Positions 30,454-39,880 of a DNA stretch of 64,000 nucleotides are shown here, piece after piece (position 1 is the stretch's first letter; every line of letters begins with the position of its first letter). This stretch comes from Photobacterium alginatilyticum. Lineage in GTDB: Bacteria; Pseudomonadota; Gammaproteobacteria; Enterobacterales; Vibrionaceae. Under the pieces are notes generated by a model that was given only the letters and a program-made list of their open reading frames with translations, was not told the origin of the DNA and ran no database searches. The stretch spans positions 124,001 through 188,000 of the forward strand of contig NZ_RSEJ01000005.1 in NCBI RefSeq assembly GCF_009910675.1, written 5' to 3'. The position numbers were made by a program, and so were the translations under genes.

Positions 30454-31398
30454 ATGGCACGTCGTCGTAAGGGGCGTCCGGTCGACGGGGTTATCCTCCT
30501 CGACAAACCAACCGGACTTAGCTCGAACGATACCCTGCAGAAAGTAAAGCGTATCTTCTTCGCGCAGAAAGCGGGTCATACCGGGGCACTGGATCCATTG
30601 GCAACCGGTATGCTGCCAATCTGCTTTGGTGAAGCGACGAAGTTTTCCCAGTTCCTGCTCGATTCGGACAAGCGCTATCGCGTTGTGGCCAAGTTAGGTG
30701 AACGTACTGATACCTCGGATTCTGACGGTGAAGTCGTTCAGACGCGCGAGGTGAAAGTAGACCGTGGTCAGCTAGAGCGCTGCATTGCCAAGTTCCGCGG
30801 CACAACCGATCAAATTCCATCGATGTACTCGGCCCTGAAATACCAGGGGCGTAAGCTGTATGAATACGCCCGCGAAGGGATTGAGGTGCCTCGTGAATCT
30901 CGCAAGATCACCGTGTATTCTGTCGAGCTTCTTCGTTTTGACAACAACGAAGTCGAAATGGAGCTGCATGTATCGAAAGGAACCTACATCCGCACGATTG
31001 TTGATGATCTGGGCGAGATGCTCGGTTGCGGTGCCCATGTGACCTATTTGCGTCGTACCGGGGTGTCCAACTATCCGATGGATCGCATCGTGACGTTGGA
31101 GCAGCTACAGGCATTGCTGGATCAGGCCAAGGAGCAGGACATTGCGCCAAGCGAACTGCTTGACCCGCTGCTGCTGCCGACTGACAGTGCGGTACAGGAC
31201 TTGCCGGAAGTCAATATATTGCCAGCACTGGCGGTATATATCCTTAACGGTAATCCGGTGCAGGCTGGCCGTGTTCCCGAGACGGGGACGCTGGTTCGCA
31301 TTACGGTTGGCGAACAGCGTGAGTTTATCGGCGTCGGTGTTATCGACGAAGATGGCATGCTGGCGCCGAAGCGTGTGATGGCGAACAAGCAGGACTAA
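30454..31398 (+). CDS. truB: tRNA pseudouridine-55 synthase
   Basis: TruB makes pseudouridine 55 in the T-loop of tRNAs. The 314-residue protein has the catalytic motif [14 protein letters not shown] with aspartate near residue 48, the [10 protein letters not shown] segment, GTYIRT, and a C-terminal PUA-like domain (from about 250). It starts 4 bases after rbfA, showing coupling. rpsO follows after a 324-base spacer. Confidence 0.96.
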   Translation: MARRRKGRPVDGVILLDKPTGLSSNDTLQKVKRIFFAQKAGHTGALDPLATGMLPICFGEATKFSQFLLDSDKRYRVVAKLGERTDTSDSDGEVVQTREVKVDRGQLERCIAKFRGTTDQIPSMYSALKYQGRKLYEYAREGIEVPRESRKITVYSVELLRFDNNEVEMELHVSKGTYIRTIVDDLGEMLGCGAHVTYLRRTGVSNYPMDRIVTLEQLQALLDQAKEQDIAPSELLDPLLLPTDSAVQDLPEVNILPALAVYILNGNPVQAGRVPETGTLVRITVGEQREFIGVGVIDEDGMLAPKRVMANKQD

Positions 31399-31495
31399 GG
31401 GGCGAGAACCGAGAAGCTAGTTCCTAGAAAAAGCGGAAAGAGCGGGTTCTAGGTCGCTGGGTCCTAGGAAAAAGCTTCCTTGAGGTTTTGTATTT

Positions 31496-31530
31496 AAGAG
31501 CAGAATATTTGATAAGAATATTCTGCTCTT
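31496..31530 (+). terminator. 14-bp hairpin after truB
   Basis: A perfect stem AAGAGCAGAATATT / AATATTCTGCTCTT with a TGATAAG loop. Only two Ts end the arm and TCGTC follows, so it may act as a terminator for the rimP-truB operon or as a duplex for RNase III cleavage. Confidence 0.6.
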
Positions 31531-31619
31531 TCGTCTCTACCAGCAGGAACCGACTCTCCTCGCATCTCGCCACTATAAACCCGAAACTCGCCACTTACGC
31601 GACTTATTTGAATCTTTCC

Positions 31620-31648
31620 TTGTAGTCATGCAGGGCTACACGTATAAT
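31620..31648 (+). promoter_or_regulatory. promoter for rpsO (and pnp)
   Basis: TTGTAG (31620-31625), 17 bases and a perfect TATAAT (31643-31648) lie about 70 bases upstream of rpsO. This gives the S15 gene its own strong promoter, as in E. coli. Confidence 0.7.
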
Positions 31649-31722
31649 TCGCGGCTCGGGTGTCGGCTGAATCAGAGATTGGCTGGCACAAATTTAGAAA
31701 CACTTTGTATTAGGAATGAGTT

Positions 31723-31992
31723 ATGTCTCTGAATGCAGAAACTAAAGCAGCAATCGTTGCTGAATACGCGCAAGGCGCAAACGACACTGGTTCTCCTGAA
31801 GTTCAGGTTGCACTGCTAACAGCACAAATCAACCACCTTCAAGGTCACTTTGCTAACCACAAACACGACCACCACAGCCGTCGCGGTCTGCTACGTATGG
31901 TTTCTCGTCGTCGTAAGCTTCTAGACTACCTTAAAGGTAAGAACCTAGATCGCTACCAAGACCTAATCAAGCGTCTAGGCCTACGTCGCTAA
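31723..31992 (+). CDS. rpsO: 30S ribosomal protein S15
   Basis: S15 is an early-binding 16S rRNA protein, 89 residues. It contains the family signature [22 protein letters not shown] near residue 22, then [25 protein letters not shown]. Codon use is strongly biased, as expected for an abundant protein. It is followed by an intrinsic terminator and pnp, as in E. coli. Confidence 0.98.
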   Translation: MSLNAETKAAIVAEYAQGANDTGSPEVQVALLTAQINHLQGHFANHKHDHHSRRGLLRMVSRRRKLLDYLKGKNLDRYQDLIKRLGLRR

Positions 31993-32002
31993 GATTGCTT
32001 TG

Positions 32003-32033
32003 AGAAAGGAGCCTGATGGCTCCTTTCTTTTTT
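32003..32033 (+). terminator. terminator after rpsO
   Basis: AGAAAGGAGCC / GGCTCCTTTCT with a TGAT loop, followed by TTTTT. It separates the abundant rpsO message from pnp; readthrough would make the bicistronic rpsO-pnp RNA known in enterics. Confidence 0.9.
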
Positions 32034-32178
32034 ATGTTTGTTAATACTCCTCTCTACCGTCTCATCCGATACCTGCATCGTCACTGCTGATTGAATGATC
32101 CTGTAGCGAGTTGATTGATGAACCATCACTGATATTTTACACCGTGAGCTCGCGAGTCGTTTTCGTCGACCTTTAGGT

Positions 32179-32227
32179 CGCGGCTAATGACAGTTCCTCT
32201 AGCCATAGAGAATTTTCATTAGTCGCG
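32179..32227 (+). promoter_or_regulatory. pnp leader hairpin, likely RNase III processing site
   Basis: In the 300-base gap 32034-32333 the main feature is a long stem-loop. CGCGGCTAATGA (32179-32190) pairs with TCATTAGTCGCG (32216-32227) with one G-U pair, and an inner stem CTCTA / TAGAG caps it. A smaller stem CGACC / GGTCG (32167-32180) overlaps its base and would compete with it. In E. coli a pnp leader duplex is cut by RNase III and then used by PNPase to repress its own mRNA; the position here suggests the same role. No other feature is seen in the gap. Confidence 0.65.
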
Positions 32228-32333
32228 ATACGTGAAATCACCGTAAAGTGTCTTTCATCACATGACGCTTTTCCTTGTGTCAGATATACTTAACGACGCA
32301 AATAGAAAGCGGAATAAATTTAAGGAAATTCAC

Positions 32334-34457
32334 GTGAATCCTATCGTAAAGACTTTCCAGTACGGTAACCACACGGTTACTATCGAAACTGGTGTTATGG
32401 CACGTCAAGCAACAGCTGCTGTAATGGTAAGCATGGATGACACATCTGTGTTTGTATCTGTAGTTGGTAAAAAAACAGCGGTAGAAGGCCAAGACTTCTT
32501 CCCACTGACTGTTAACTACCAAGAACGTACTTACGCGGCTGGTAAAATCCCAGGTGGTTTCTTCAAGCGTGAAGGCCGTCCATCTGAAGGCGAAACGCTG
32601 ACTGCACGTTTGATTGACCGTCCAATCCGTCCGCTATTCCCAGATGATTTCAAAAACGAAGTGCAGGTTATTGCGACTGTTGTTTCTGTAAACCCAGATG
32701 TAAACCCAGATATCGTTACTATGATTGGTACGTCTGCGGCACTGGCTATCTCTGGTATTCCATTCAATGGTCCTATCGGTGCTGCACGTGTTGGTTACGT
32801 TAACGATCAGTTCGTTCTTAACCCAAGCAATACTGAGCTTGAAGAAAGCCGTCTAGATCTTGTTGTTGCCGGTACGGAAGGTGCGGTTCTGATGGTTGAA
32901 TCAGAAGCTGACCGTCTGTCTGAAGAGCAGATGCTACAAGCTGTAGTATTTGGTCACGACCAGCAGCAAACCGTAATCAATGCCATCAACGAGTTCGCGG
33001 CAGAAGTTGCTACGCCGGCATGGGATTGGACTGCACCTGAAGTCAACACTGAGCTAAAAGCACGTGTTGCCGAGAAAGCAGAAGCACGTCTGTCTGAGGC
33101 GTACCAGATTACTGAAAAAATGTCACGCTACGAGCAAGTTGGCGCGATCAAGAATGACGTTGTCGAAGCTCTGCTTGCAGAAGACGAGACACTGGAAGAG
33201 CGCGAAATTCGCGACATGCTGAGCTCTCTTGAGAAGAACGTTGTACGTAGCCGCATCATTGCCGGCAACCCGCGTATTGACGGCCGTGAAAAAGACATGG
33301 TTCGTGCACTAGATGTACGTACTGGTGTACTTCCTCGTACTCACGGTTCATCTCTGTTCACTCGTGGTGAAACTCAGGCACTGGTTACCGCGACACTGGG
33401 TACCCAGCGTGATGCGCAAATCATCGATGGCCTAACTGGCGAGAAGAAAGATCACTTCCTGCTACACTACAACTTCCCTCCATACTGTGTTGGTGAAACG
33501 GGTTTTGTCGGTTCGCCTAAGCGTCGTGAAATTGGTCACGGTAAGCTGGCTAAGCGTGGTATTGCAGCGGTAATGCCATCTGTTGACGAATTCCCGTACA
33601 CAGTACGTGTGGTTTCTGAAATCACTGAATCAAACGGTTCATCTTCAATGGCGTCTGTTTGTGGTACTTCTCTGGCTCTTATGGATGCTGGTGTGCCAAT
33701 CAAAGCGTCTGTTGCTGGTATCGCAATGGGTCTTGTGAAAGAAGGCGATGATTTCGTTGTTCTTTCTGACATCCTGGGTGACGAAGACCACCTTGGTGAT
33801 ATGGACTTTAAAGTAGCAGGTACTGACGACGGTATCACAGCGCTGCAGATGGATATCAAGATCGAAGGTATCACCAAAGAAATCATGCAGATCGCTCTAA
33901 ACCAGGCGAAAGGTGCGCGTAAGCACATCCTGAGCGTGATGGACGATGCAATCGGCACGCACCGTGAAGATATCTCTGAGTTTGCTCCTCGCATCCACAC
34001 CATGAAGATCAACCCAGAGAAGATCAAAGACGTTATCGGTAAAGGCGGTGCGGTTATCCGTGCGCTAACTGAAGAGACTGGCACTACGATTGAAATCGAA
34101 GATGACGGTACCGTGAAGATTGCTGCGACTGAAGGAACTGCTGCGAAAGAAGCAATCCGTCGCATCGAAGAAATCACTGCCGACGTTGAAGTTGGTCGTA
34201 TCTATACTGGTAAGGTTATGCGTATCGTTGACTTCGGTGCGTTTGTATCTGTTATCGGTACGAAGGAAGGTCTGGTACACATTTCTCAAATCGCTCAGGA
34301 GCGTATCGAGAAGGTTGCCGATCACCTAGAGATGGGCCAGGAAGTGAAGGTTAAAGTTCTTGAAATTGACCGTCAGGGCCGTATCCGTCTAAGCATGAAA
34401 GAAGCAGCCGCCGAGCAAGCACCGGCAGCCGCTCAAGACGAAAAGCCAGAAGCTTAA
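32334..34457 (+). CDS. pnp: polyribonucleotide nucleotidyltransferase (PNPase)
   Basis: PNPase is the 3'-5' phosphorolytic exoribonuclease of the degradosome. The 707-residue protein has two RNase PH-like cores (about 10-230 and 310-540), the second with the conserved [17 protein letters not shown] block. A KH domain with the VIGKGGAVI turn (near 560) and an S1 domain (about 620-690) follow. The start is GTG 32334 with AAGGA at 32322-32326, giving (M)[10 protein letters not shown] as in E. coli; the open frame extends 24 codons upstream into the leader without a ribosome-binding site. Confidence 0.96.
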   Translation: MNPIVKTFQYGNHTVTIETGVMARQATAAVMVSMDDTSVFVSVVGKKTAVEGQDFFPLTVNYQERTYAAGKIPGGFFKREGRPSEGETLTARLIDRPIRPLFPDDFKNEVQVIATVVSVNPDVNPDIVTMIGTSAALAISGIPFNGPIGAARVGYVNDQFVLNPSNTELEESRLDLVVAGTEGAVLMVESEADRLSEEQMLQAVVFGHDQQQTVINAINEFAAEVATPAWDWTAPEVNTELKARVAEKAEARLSEAYQITEKMSRYEQVGAIKNDVVEALLAEDETLEEREIRDMLSSLEKNVVRSRIIAGNPRIDGREKDMVRALDVRTGVLPRTHGSSLFTRGETQALVTATLGTQRDAQIIDGLTGEKKDHFLLHYNFPPYCVGETGFVGSPKRREIGHGKLAKRGIAAVMPSVDEFPYTVRVVSEITESNGSSSMASVCGTSLALMDAGVPIKASVAGIAMGLVKEGDDFVVLSDILGDEDHLGDMDFKVAGTDDGITALQMDIKIEGITKEIMQIALNQAKGARKHILSVMDDAIGTHREDISEFAPRIHTMKINPEKIKDVIGKGGAVIRALTEETGTTIEIEDDGTVKIAATEGTAAKEAIRRIEEITADVEVGRIYTGKVMRIVDFGAFVSVIGTKEGLVHISQIAQERIEKVADHLEMGQEVKVKVLEIDRQGRIRLSMKEAAAEQAPAAAQDEKPEA

Positions 34458-34482
34458 GTCTTTCTTCTAAAAGCATGTTATA

Positions 34483-34507
34483 AAGGGGGCTCTTCAGCCC
34501 CTTTTTT
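34483..34507 (+). terminator. terminator after pnp
   Basis: A GGGGCT / AGCCCC core (34486-34491 / 34496-34501) with flanking AAAG/TTTT pairs and a CTTC loop, followed by TTTTTT. Confidence 0.85.
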
Positions 34508-34620
34508 ATACTCATGAGTTACTTAGGCGGGTATTCGGCATCGATCGATAGCCGCCTTATTTGTATTGATGGTATAAGCTAGTAAGAAGACTCGTCAGTT
34601 TCACCTCAGGGAGAATTGCA

Positions 34621-35520
34621 TTGATTGCAAACAGGTTAACAATCGCATGCGTTGCGATGATTATGGTGTTGGCTGGCTGTACGGCAGCCCCTCAGTCTAA
34701 CTGGACCAATCCGCCGCTGGCGGTACCGTTCCAGCCAACGATTCAACAGCAGATCCAGCTGGCTCGTATTGATCAGTTACTAAAACGCAATGATCTTAAT
34801 GACGACACCCTGGCACAAGTCTACTACGAGCGCGGTTTGTTGCACGACAGCATTGGTTTGCGTGATCTTGCCCGCCTTGACTTCAACCAGTCGCTGTCGC
34901 TTAAGCCTGATCAACCTGATGTCTTCAATATTCTGGGTGTGTATTTCACTCAGAGTGCGCACTTTGATGCGGCCTATGAGGCGTTTGATTCTACGCTCGA
35001 GCTGAACATCAGCCACCCGTTTGCTCAGCGCAACCGGGGCATTGCCCTATATTACGGCGGGCGCTACGAGCTGGCCCATGAAGATCTTATTGCCCACTAC
35101 CAGCAGAATGTGAACGACCCCTACCGGGTGATCTGGCTGTACCTCGTTGACTTGGAACGAGAGCCCGAGACGGCCAAAGATAAGCTGAAACGCCGCTATG
35201 ACGTTAGCGACAAGCAGGACTGGGGGTGGCAAATTGTCAGGATGTATATCGGCGAGCTTACCGAGAGCGAGCTGCTTGCACAGATCACCGCCGAAAGTGA
35301 AGACAACGACATGCTGGCCCAGCGCTTGACCGAAGCGTATTTCTACATGGCCAAGCTGTATCACTACAACAAAGATTTCCAGGCTGCGTTGATGCTGTAT
35401 AAACTGGCGCTTGCCGGTAATGTCTACGAGTTTGTCGAGCATCGGTTCTCGCTGCTGGAGCTCAGCCGCCTGATGGCAGAAGCTAGTGTCGAGCAGCCGG
35501 TTGCTGCTGGTGATAGCTAA
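34621..35520 (+). CDS. nlpI: outer-membrane lipoprotein NlpI
   Basis: NlpI is a TPR lipoprotein that acts as adaptor for murein endopeptidases and the Prc protease. The 299-residue product has a lipoprotein signal with lipobox LAGC and lipidated C20. Helical TPR repeats follow from about residue 60 (YYERGLLHDSIGLRDLARLDFNQSL, then NILGVYFTQ and NRGIALYYGGRYELA). TTG is the start, with AGGGAG 8 bases upstream. It lies downstream of pnp, as in E. coli. Confidence 0.95.
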   Translation: MIANRLTIACVAMIMVLAGCTAAPQSNWTNPPLAVPFQPTIQQQIQLARIDQLLKRNDLNDDTLAQVYYERGLLHDSIGLRDLARLDFNQSLSLKPDQPDVFNILGVYFTQSAHFDAAYEAFDSTLELNISHPFAQRNRGIALYYGGRYELAHEDLIAHYQQNVNDPYRVIWLYLVDLEREPETAKDKLKRRYDVSDKQDWGWQIVRMYIGELTESELLAQITAESEDNDMLAQRLTEAYFYMAKLYHYNKDFQAALMLYKLALAGNVYEFVEHRFSLLELSRLMAEASVEQPVAAGDS

Positions 35521-35546
35521 GGCGAAACCAAGGTAAAAAGACAAAG

Positions 35547-35575
35547 AAAAGCCGCGTCATCAGACGCGGCTTTTT
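35547..35575. terminator. bidirectional terminator between nlpI and ubiV
   Basis: AAAAGCCGCGTC / GACGCGGCTTTTT with an ATCA loop sits between convergent genes and has T-runs for the plus strand and (shorter) for the minus strand. Confidence 0.88.
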
Positions 35576-35599
35576 GTTTGGGTCATAACGGCAAGGACA

Positions 35600-36475
35600 T
35601 TATGCGATATCGAGTCCGGCCAGGTTATGCCAGTAACCGTTGCACTGGTGGCCGCCTGCCAGTTTGTGCTGCGTGGCACCTTGCTCGTTGCTGCGGAAGG
35701 TGTCAATCAGCGGCAGGGTCTCGTTGCCTAATGGGCTGAGACGTACCACATCGACCAGGTTATCCATGCTCTTGAGATCGTTGATCAGGTTATAGCAGTA
35801 GCCGGACTGGGTCTGGATACCGTTGAGGGTAAAGACCTTCTGCGACTCCTGGCTGTTGACGGTGATCCCGGTTGGATACTTGATGCAGCAGGTTTCGCAA
35901 TCGTCCTTGGCACGGTCCTCGGCACGGGCGGTAAAGCAACGGGCCGAGTAGGCCAGCGGCAGGTAGCCGTAGCTGAAAACCTCGGTCTCGAACTGATCAC
36001 GAATGCCCATTTTCTCGCACTCGTTAACCACATTCTGGAGCCAGTCACGGGACAGCTCGACAGGCATGCACCAGCGAACCATGCCTTTTTTCAGGAACAG
36101 GTTCAGGGTCTGGGCATTGTAGCAGTTGACTGCCGGCCCCACGACAAACGGTATGCCTTTCTCGTGCGCCATCTGAATGGCGGAGACATCGTTGGCCTCG
36201 ATGATGAAGTCACCGTTATCAATGTACTTTTTCATTACATTGACCTCGCTTGGCGCCTCCAGCAGTGCCATGGTCGACAGTACGACCTGCTTGCCCGTGG
36301 CCGAGATATCCCTGGCGATATCAAGCCAATGGGCCGGGCGCATTTCACGACGCTTGGAGCAGACCGTCTCACCCAGGTAGACAATATCGGTATTGGTTTC
36401 TTTGACCTGCTGGTAGAAGTTCTCGACATCCGGCTTTGACCAGAAGTAAAGGAGCGGGCCTAGTGAATATTTCAT
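35600..36475 (-). CDS. ubiV: UbiV, O2-independent ubiquinone hydroxylation protein
   Basis: UbiV (YhbV) works with UbiU and UbiT to hydroxylate ubiquinone precursors without oxygen. The 291-residue U32-family protein carries the four cluster cysteines at the same numbers as E. coli: C39, C180, C193 and C197 (with an extra C196). I start at ATG 36475 (MKYSLGPLLYFWSKPD), which has AAAGGA 9 bases upstream; the frame is open a further 29 codons into ubiU. The start lies 11 bases after the ubiU stop, so the two form an operon. Confidence 0.95.
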   Translation of the reverse strand: MKYSLGPLLYFWSKPDVENFYQQVKETNTDIVYLGETVCSKRREMRPAHWLDIARDISATGKQVVLSTMALLEAPSEVNVMKKYIDNGDFIIEANDVSAIQMAHEKGIPFVVGPAVNCYNAQTLNLFLKKGMVRWCMPVELSRDWLQNVVNECEKMGIRDQFETEVFSYGYLPLAYSARCFTARAEDRAKDDCETCCIKYPTGITVNSQESQKVFTLNGIQTQSGYCYNLINDLKSMDNLVDVVRLSPLGNETLPLIDTFRSNEQGATQHKLAGGHQCNGYWHNLAGLDIA

Positions 36476-36486
36476 CGTGTTTTCCT

Positions 36487-37494
36487 TTATTGCCACTTGC
36501 GGTGATACGCGCCGAGGGTCGTCTGTTTGCCTTCGGACACATTGCCCAGACAGGCGTTCCACGCCGGATCGACGCTGTAGCCTTCCGGATCAGCCAGATA
36601 GCGATCGATAGCCGCGCGCCAGGTACGGGTTACCTGCTCAACATAGGCAGGGCTGCGCTGGCGGCCTTCAATTTTCACCGAGGCAATATTGGCTTTGAAC
36701 AGTTCTGGCAGGATCTCCAGGGTATTGAGGCTGGTTGGCTCTTCCAGCGCGTGATAGCGTCTGCTCTCGCCCTCGAAGTCCACTTCGAAGCGTCCCTTGC
36801 ACAAGGTAGGGTAGCCGGCGTTCTCACCTGCTTCGTAACGGTCGATCAATACGTCGTTGAGGCGAGATTCCAGCCCTTGGGAGGTTTCCTGCCAGCGGAC
36901 AAATTTCGCCGGCGAGCAGGCACCGACGGTATTCGGCGACTCGCCGGTCATGTAGGAGGACAGGTAGCAGCGTCCCTCAGACATGATGCAGAGGCTCCCG
37001 AAGGCAAATACTTCCAGTTGCATATCGGTGTTACGGGCCAGCTGTTTGACCTGATGGATCGACAGCACGCGGGGCAGCACGACACGCTTGACGTTGAAGT
37101 TCTGCTGGTAGAAATCGATCGCGGCGGTATTGGTTGCCGATGCCTGTACCGAGAGGTGCAGCTCAAGGTCCGGGTAGGTGGTTGCCGCGTAGTCCAGTAC
37201 CGCTATATCAGCCACAATCAGGGCATCTACCCCCATCGCAGCAGCATTGTCAACGGCACGTTTCCAGCGCTCGAAGCCGTCCGGATGAGCGAAGGTGTTG
37301 AGCGCAACATGCAGTTTGCGGTTGTGATCTTTCACATACTGCACGGCTTTTTCGAGTTTTCTGCCTGTAAAATTTAGACCTGCAAAGTGGCGGGCATTGG
37401 TGTCATCCTTAAAGCCGATATACACGGCATCCGCACCGTTATCAATGGCAGTTTTCAGCGCCGGAAGGTTACCGGCGGGGCAAAGTAGCTCCAT
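36487..37494 (-). CDS. ubiU: UbiU, O2-independent ubiquinone hydroxylation protein
   Basis: Partner of UbiV in an iron-sulfur heterodimer that supplies hydroxyl groups for ubiquinone when oxygen is absent. The 335-residue U32-family protein begins MELLCPAGNLPALK and has the four cluster cysteines C169, C176, C193 and C232, matching the E. coli positions. The start ATG 37494 is preferred over an upstream ATG 14 codons earlier because the conserved protein begins there. An FNR-like site lies about 90 bases upstream. Confidence 0.95.
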   Translation of the reverse strand: MELLCPAGNLPALKTAIDNGADAVYIGFKDDTNARHFAGLNFTGRKLEKAVQYVKDHNRKLHVALNTFAHPDGFERWKRAVDNAAAMGVDALIVADIAVLDYAATTYPDLELHLSVQASATNTAAIDFYQQNFNVKRVVLPRVLSIHQVKQLARNTDMQLEVFAFGSLCIMSEGRCYLSSYMTGESPNTVGACSPAKFVRWQETSQGLESRLNDVLIDRYEAGENAGYPTLCKGRFEVDFEGESRRYHALEEPTSLNTLEILPELFKANIASVKIEGRQRSPAYVEQVTRTWRAAIDRYLADPEGYSVDPAWNACLGNVSEGKQTTLGAYHRKWQ

Positions 37495-37541
37495 ATTATT
37501 ATTTCTACCAGTGTGGGAATAAAAGTGATGGAGCAAATAGT

Positions 37542-37560
37542 AGGGGGCTTAGTGCCCCCT
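37542..37560 (-). other. GC-rich hairpin in the ubiU leader
   Basis: AGGGGGC / GCCCCCT with a 5-base loop lies between the FNR-like site and the ubiU start. Read on the minus strand it has no T-run after it; on the plus strand it is followed by TGTTTTG but no plus-strand gene precedes it. It may stabilise or attenuate the ubiUV mRNA. Confidence 0.45.
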
Positions 37561-37584
37561 TGTTTTGATGTCAGGCAGGTTTTG

Positions 37585-37598
37585 TTGATTTAGGACAA
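37585..37598 (-). promoter_or_regulatory. FNR-like operator upstream of ubiUV
   Basis: TTGAT-TTAG-GACAA matches the FNR consensus TTGAT-N4-ATCAA at 8 of 10 positions, with one half perfect. The location (about 90 bases upstream of ubiU) suits activation without oxygen, and E. coli ubiTUV are FNR-controlled. Match seen; binding inferred. Confidence 0.45.
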
Positions 37599-37637
37599 CT
37601 TTTTTCTCTAGCTTTTATAACCATAAAGTGGTAGTGC

Positions 37638-39677
37638 TTAGTCCTTGTGGCGGCTGTGCTTGAGCAAAATGGCATCCAGCTCATTTTTCGGCAGCGGCTT
37701 GTAGAAATGGAACCCCTGGATATAGTCGCAATTGAGGTTCGACAGCAAGGTCGCCTGCTGACGGGTCTCGACCCCTTCCGCCACAATACTCATGCTCAGC
37801 GCCTTTCCGAGGTTGATAATGTTCTCGATGAGCGTGACCTGCTTGGGGATGGTCTCGATGTCTTTGATAAACGCCCGGTCGATCTTCAGTTCGTCGAGCG
37901 GGAAGCGTGCCAGGTAGGACAGGGAAGAGTAGCCGGTACCGAAGTCATCGATCGAGAGGGCAAAACCCTGCTTCTTGATGGCATTGAGCATTTGGATAGT
38001 ATGCTCGCCGTCGCTCATGACGGCACTTTCGGTAAGCTCGAACGTAATGTCATTGGGGTTGATCCCGGTAGCCTTCTTTAGCTTCTCAACAAAGCTGATC
38101 AGGTTCGGGTTACCAAATTGCTGCGGTGACAGGTTGATGGCCACCCGGCCGGACAGCAGACCCTGCTGCTTCCATTTGCGTACCGTGGTGAAAACTTCTC
38201 TCATCACGACCTGGCCGAGCTGCTCAATCATGCCGGAGCGCTCCGCGACCGGGATAAACTGTGCCGGGCTGATATAGCCTTCTACCGGATGTTTCCAGCG
38301 TACCAGGGCTTCGGCACCGTCGATGGCATAGTCTTTGGCATTGACCTTTGGCTGGTACCAGACCTCCAGGCCATTTTGCTGCAGCGCTTTTTGCAACTCG
38401 ATTTCCAGCCATAGTTGCATCCGGGCTTCTTTGTTCATTTCCTCGCTGAACTTGACCAGACGGTTGCGACCACGGTTCTTGGCCTCGTACATCGCGGTAT
38501 CGGCATTTTGCAACAGAATACGGGCATCGTTACCGTCGCCCGGGTAGGTCACCATGCCTATCGAGCAGGCCAGATGCTTGCTGAAGTGGTGCAGATCAAA
38601 GGGCTGGTTGATCAGCGCGATGATCTGCTGCGAAATCAACTCGCCGCTGCGGTCATGCTCGGGTTCCTGCAGGATGATGGCAAACTCGTCGCCGCTCAGG
38701 TGGCCGATAATGGCGCTATCCGGCAGCAGGCGGCGCAGGCGCAGGGAGATCTCCTGCAGTACCCGGTCACCGATGTGGTGGCCAAGGGAATCATTGATAT
38801 TTTTAAAGTTATCAAGATCAAGGTACAGCATCACCAGCGGGGATTCGTTGTTGATCAACTGCTCCAGCCGGCGGCTGAAACCGTGGCGGTTATAGAGCCC
38901 GGTGAGCGGGTCGGTTTGGACAAGCTGTTCAACCTGGCCCTGTTGGACTGCGCGCTCGGAGGTGTCCTGCAGCAGAATAAGTTTTGCCGGGGCACCCAGC
39001 AGGGTGATATCCGACGATGATACCTGCAGGGCCTTGTCGGTGCTGCAGCGAGGGCTGGTCTGGCACTTTCGCTGCTCGTTCTTGCCCAGCTGGTTGATCT
39101 GCTCGCCCAGAATGCGCTGGCTGCTACTATCTATCAGCAGCCGTCCCAGCTCTTCGCCGATGAGATCCCGCGGGGATTCAAAACCCAGCATATCGGCGGC
39201 GGTCTGGTTGGCCGAGATGATGATCTCTCCCTCGATCAGACAACTGCCGTCGGTGATTAATTCATTGAGCTGGTTGAGTTGGTGCTCCAGTTCGGCCAGT
39301 GAATTGACCAGAACCTGGCGCTCCGAGGTATCGGCAGAGTGCAGCACGATATAGGGAATATCGCCAATCTGATCTTTGAGCGGAGCCAGGCTGAAATGCA
39401 TGCTGGTATCATGACGGTTGTCGTTCAGTACCACCTCGCCTTCGACGGATTCGCCATTGAATGCACGCTCGTAATAGGGACGCAGGGAGTCATAGAATGC
39501 CTGACCCAGAATGTCTTTGTCGTTCTGGCCTACTAATTCTTCGCGCTCCAGCCCGCTAATCTCGCAATAGCGATTGTTGACGACCAGGTAGTTATGATCC
39601 GGATCTAGCACTGCAAACAGAAAAGGGCTGTTATCGGTCAGCAGCGGAAACCAGTAGTTGAGTTGCTCAGTCGGCAT
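37638..39677 (-). CDS. rocS: RocS-like PAS-GGDEF-EAL c-di-GMP enzyme
   Basis: Cytoplasmic 679-residue protein with two N-terminal PAS-like sensor segments (about 12-120 and 130-245), a GGDEF domain (about 250-410) and an EAL domain (about 420-675). The cyclase motif is SGDEF (328-332), a tolerated variant. The phosphodiesterase residues look complete: E456-A-L458, DDFGTGYS (577-584), K598-I-D and EGVE. Phosphodiesterase activity is therefore likely and cyclase activity possible. V. cholerae rocS (VC0653) occupies the same place beside the U32 genes and controls motility and rugosity. No ribosome-binding site is obvious before ATG 39677. Confidence 0.88.
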   Translation of the reverse strand: MPTEQLNYWFPLLTDNSPFLFAVLDPDHNYLVVNNRYCEISGLEREELVGQNDKDILGQAFYDSLRPYYERAFNGESVEGEVVLNDNRHDTSMHFSLAPLKDQIGDIPYIVLHSADTSERQVLVNSLAELEHQLNQLNELITDGSCLIEGEIIISANQTAADMLGFESPRDLIGEELGRLLIDSSSQRILGEQINQLGKNEQRKCQTSPRCSTDKALQVSSSDITLLGAPAKLILLQDTSERAVQQGQVEQLVQTDPLTGLYNRHGFSRRLEQLINNESPLVMLYLDLDNFKNINDSLGHHIGDRVLQEISLRLRRLLPDSAIIGHLSGDEFAIILQEPEHDRSGELISQQIIALINQPFDLHHFSKHLACSIGMVTYPGDGNDARILLQNADTAMYEAKNRGRNRLVKFSEEMNKEARMQLWLEIELQKALQQNGLEVWYQPKVNAKDYAIDGAEALVRWKHPVEGYISPAQFIPVAERSGMIEQLGQVVMREVFTTVRKWKQQGLLSGRVAINLSPQQFGNPNLISFVEKLKKATGINPNDITFELTESAVMSDGEHTIQMLNAIKKQGFALSIDDFGTGYSSLSYLARFPLDELKIDRAFIKDIETIPKQVTLIENIINLGKALSMSIVAEGVETRQQATLLSNLNCDYIQGFHFYKPLPKNELDAILLKHSRHKD

Positions 39678-39880
39678 TGAAAGTGCGTATATCCGTATCC
39701 GTTGCCCTCCGGCAGGGAGGAGCCGTAAATTAAGTGCTATGTACTATAACCTGTGATAATGCCGTAATTCCAAACTTTGCGTTCAGAGAAGCGTTTTTTT
39801 TGACTCAAGGCATGAAAAGCTCCCCCATAATTGCCATACAATCAGTCAATAATTGCGACAGAGACAGGAAAAATAAGACA

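Larger units (their letters stand above)
31399..31722. other. 324-bp truB-rpsO spacer with degenerate repeats, hairpin and rpsO promoter
   Basis: No gene. From 31400 to 31480 the sequence is made of degenerate CTAG-containing words (TTCCTAG, TTCTAGG, TCCTAGG). A 14-bp hairpin follows (31496-31530). Then CTCGCCACT occurs twice (31566-31574 and 31587-31595), before the promoter at 31620-31648. The CTAG and CTCGCCACT words recur in spacers near 53941-54000 and 55696-55854. Confidence 0.6.

Noticed and set aside
36436-37377. 313-codon plus-strand ORF opposite ubiU
   Set aside because: ubiU on the minus strand has all four cluster cysteines and full length; the plus frame is a shadow.
38415-39020. 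201-codon plus-strand ORF opposite rocS
   Set aside because: Lies wholly inside the GGDEF and PAS coding region and has no recognisable features.
39705-39720. CCCTCC-GGCA-GGGAGG hairpin upstream of rocS as terminator
   Set aside because: No T-run on either strand and no transcript that would end there; possibly part of the rocS leader but not enough to call.
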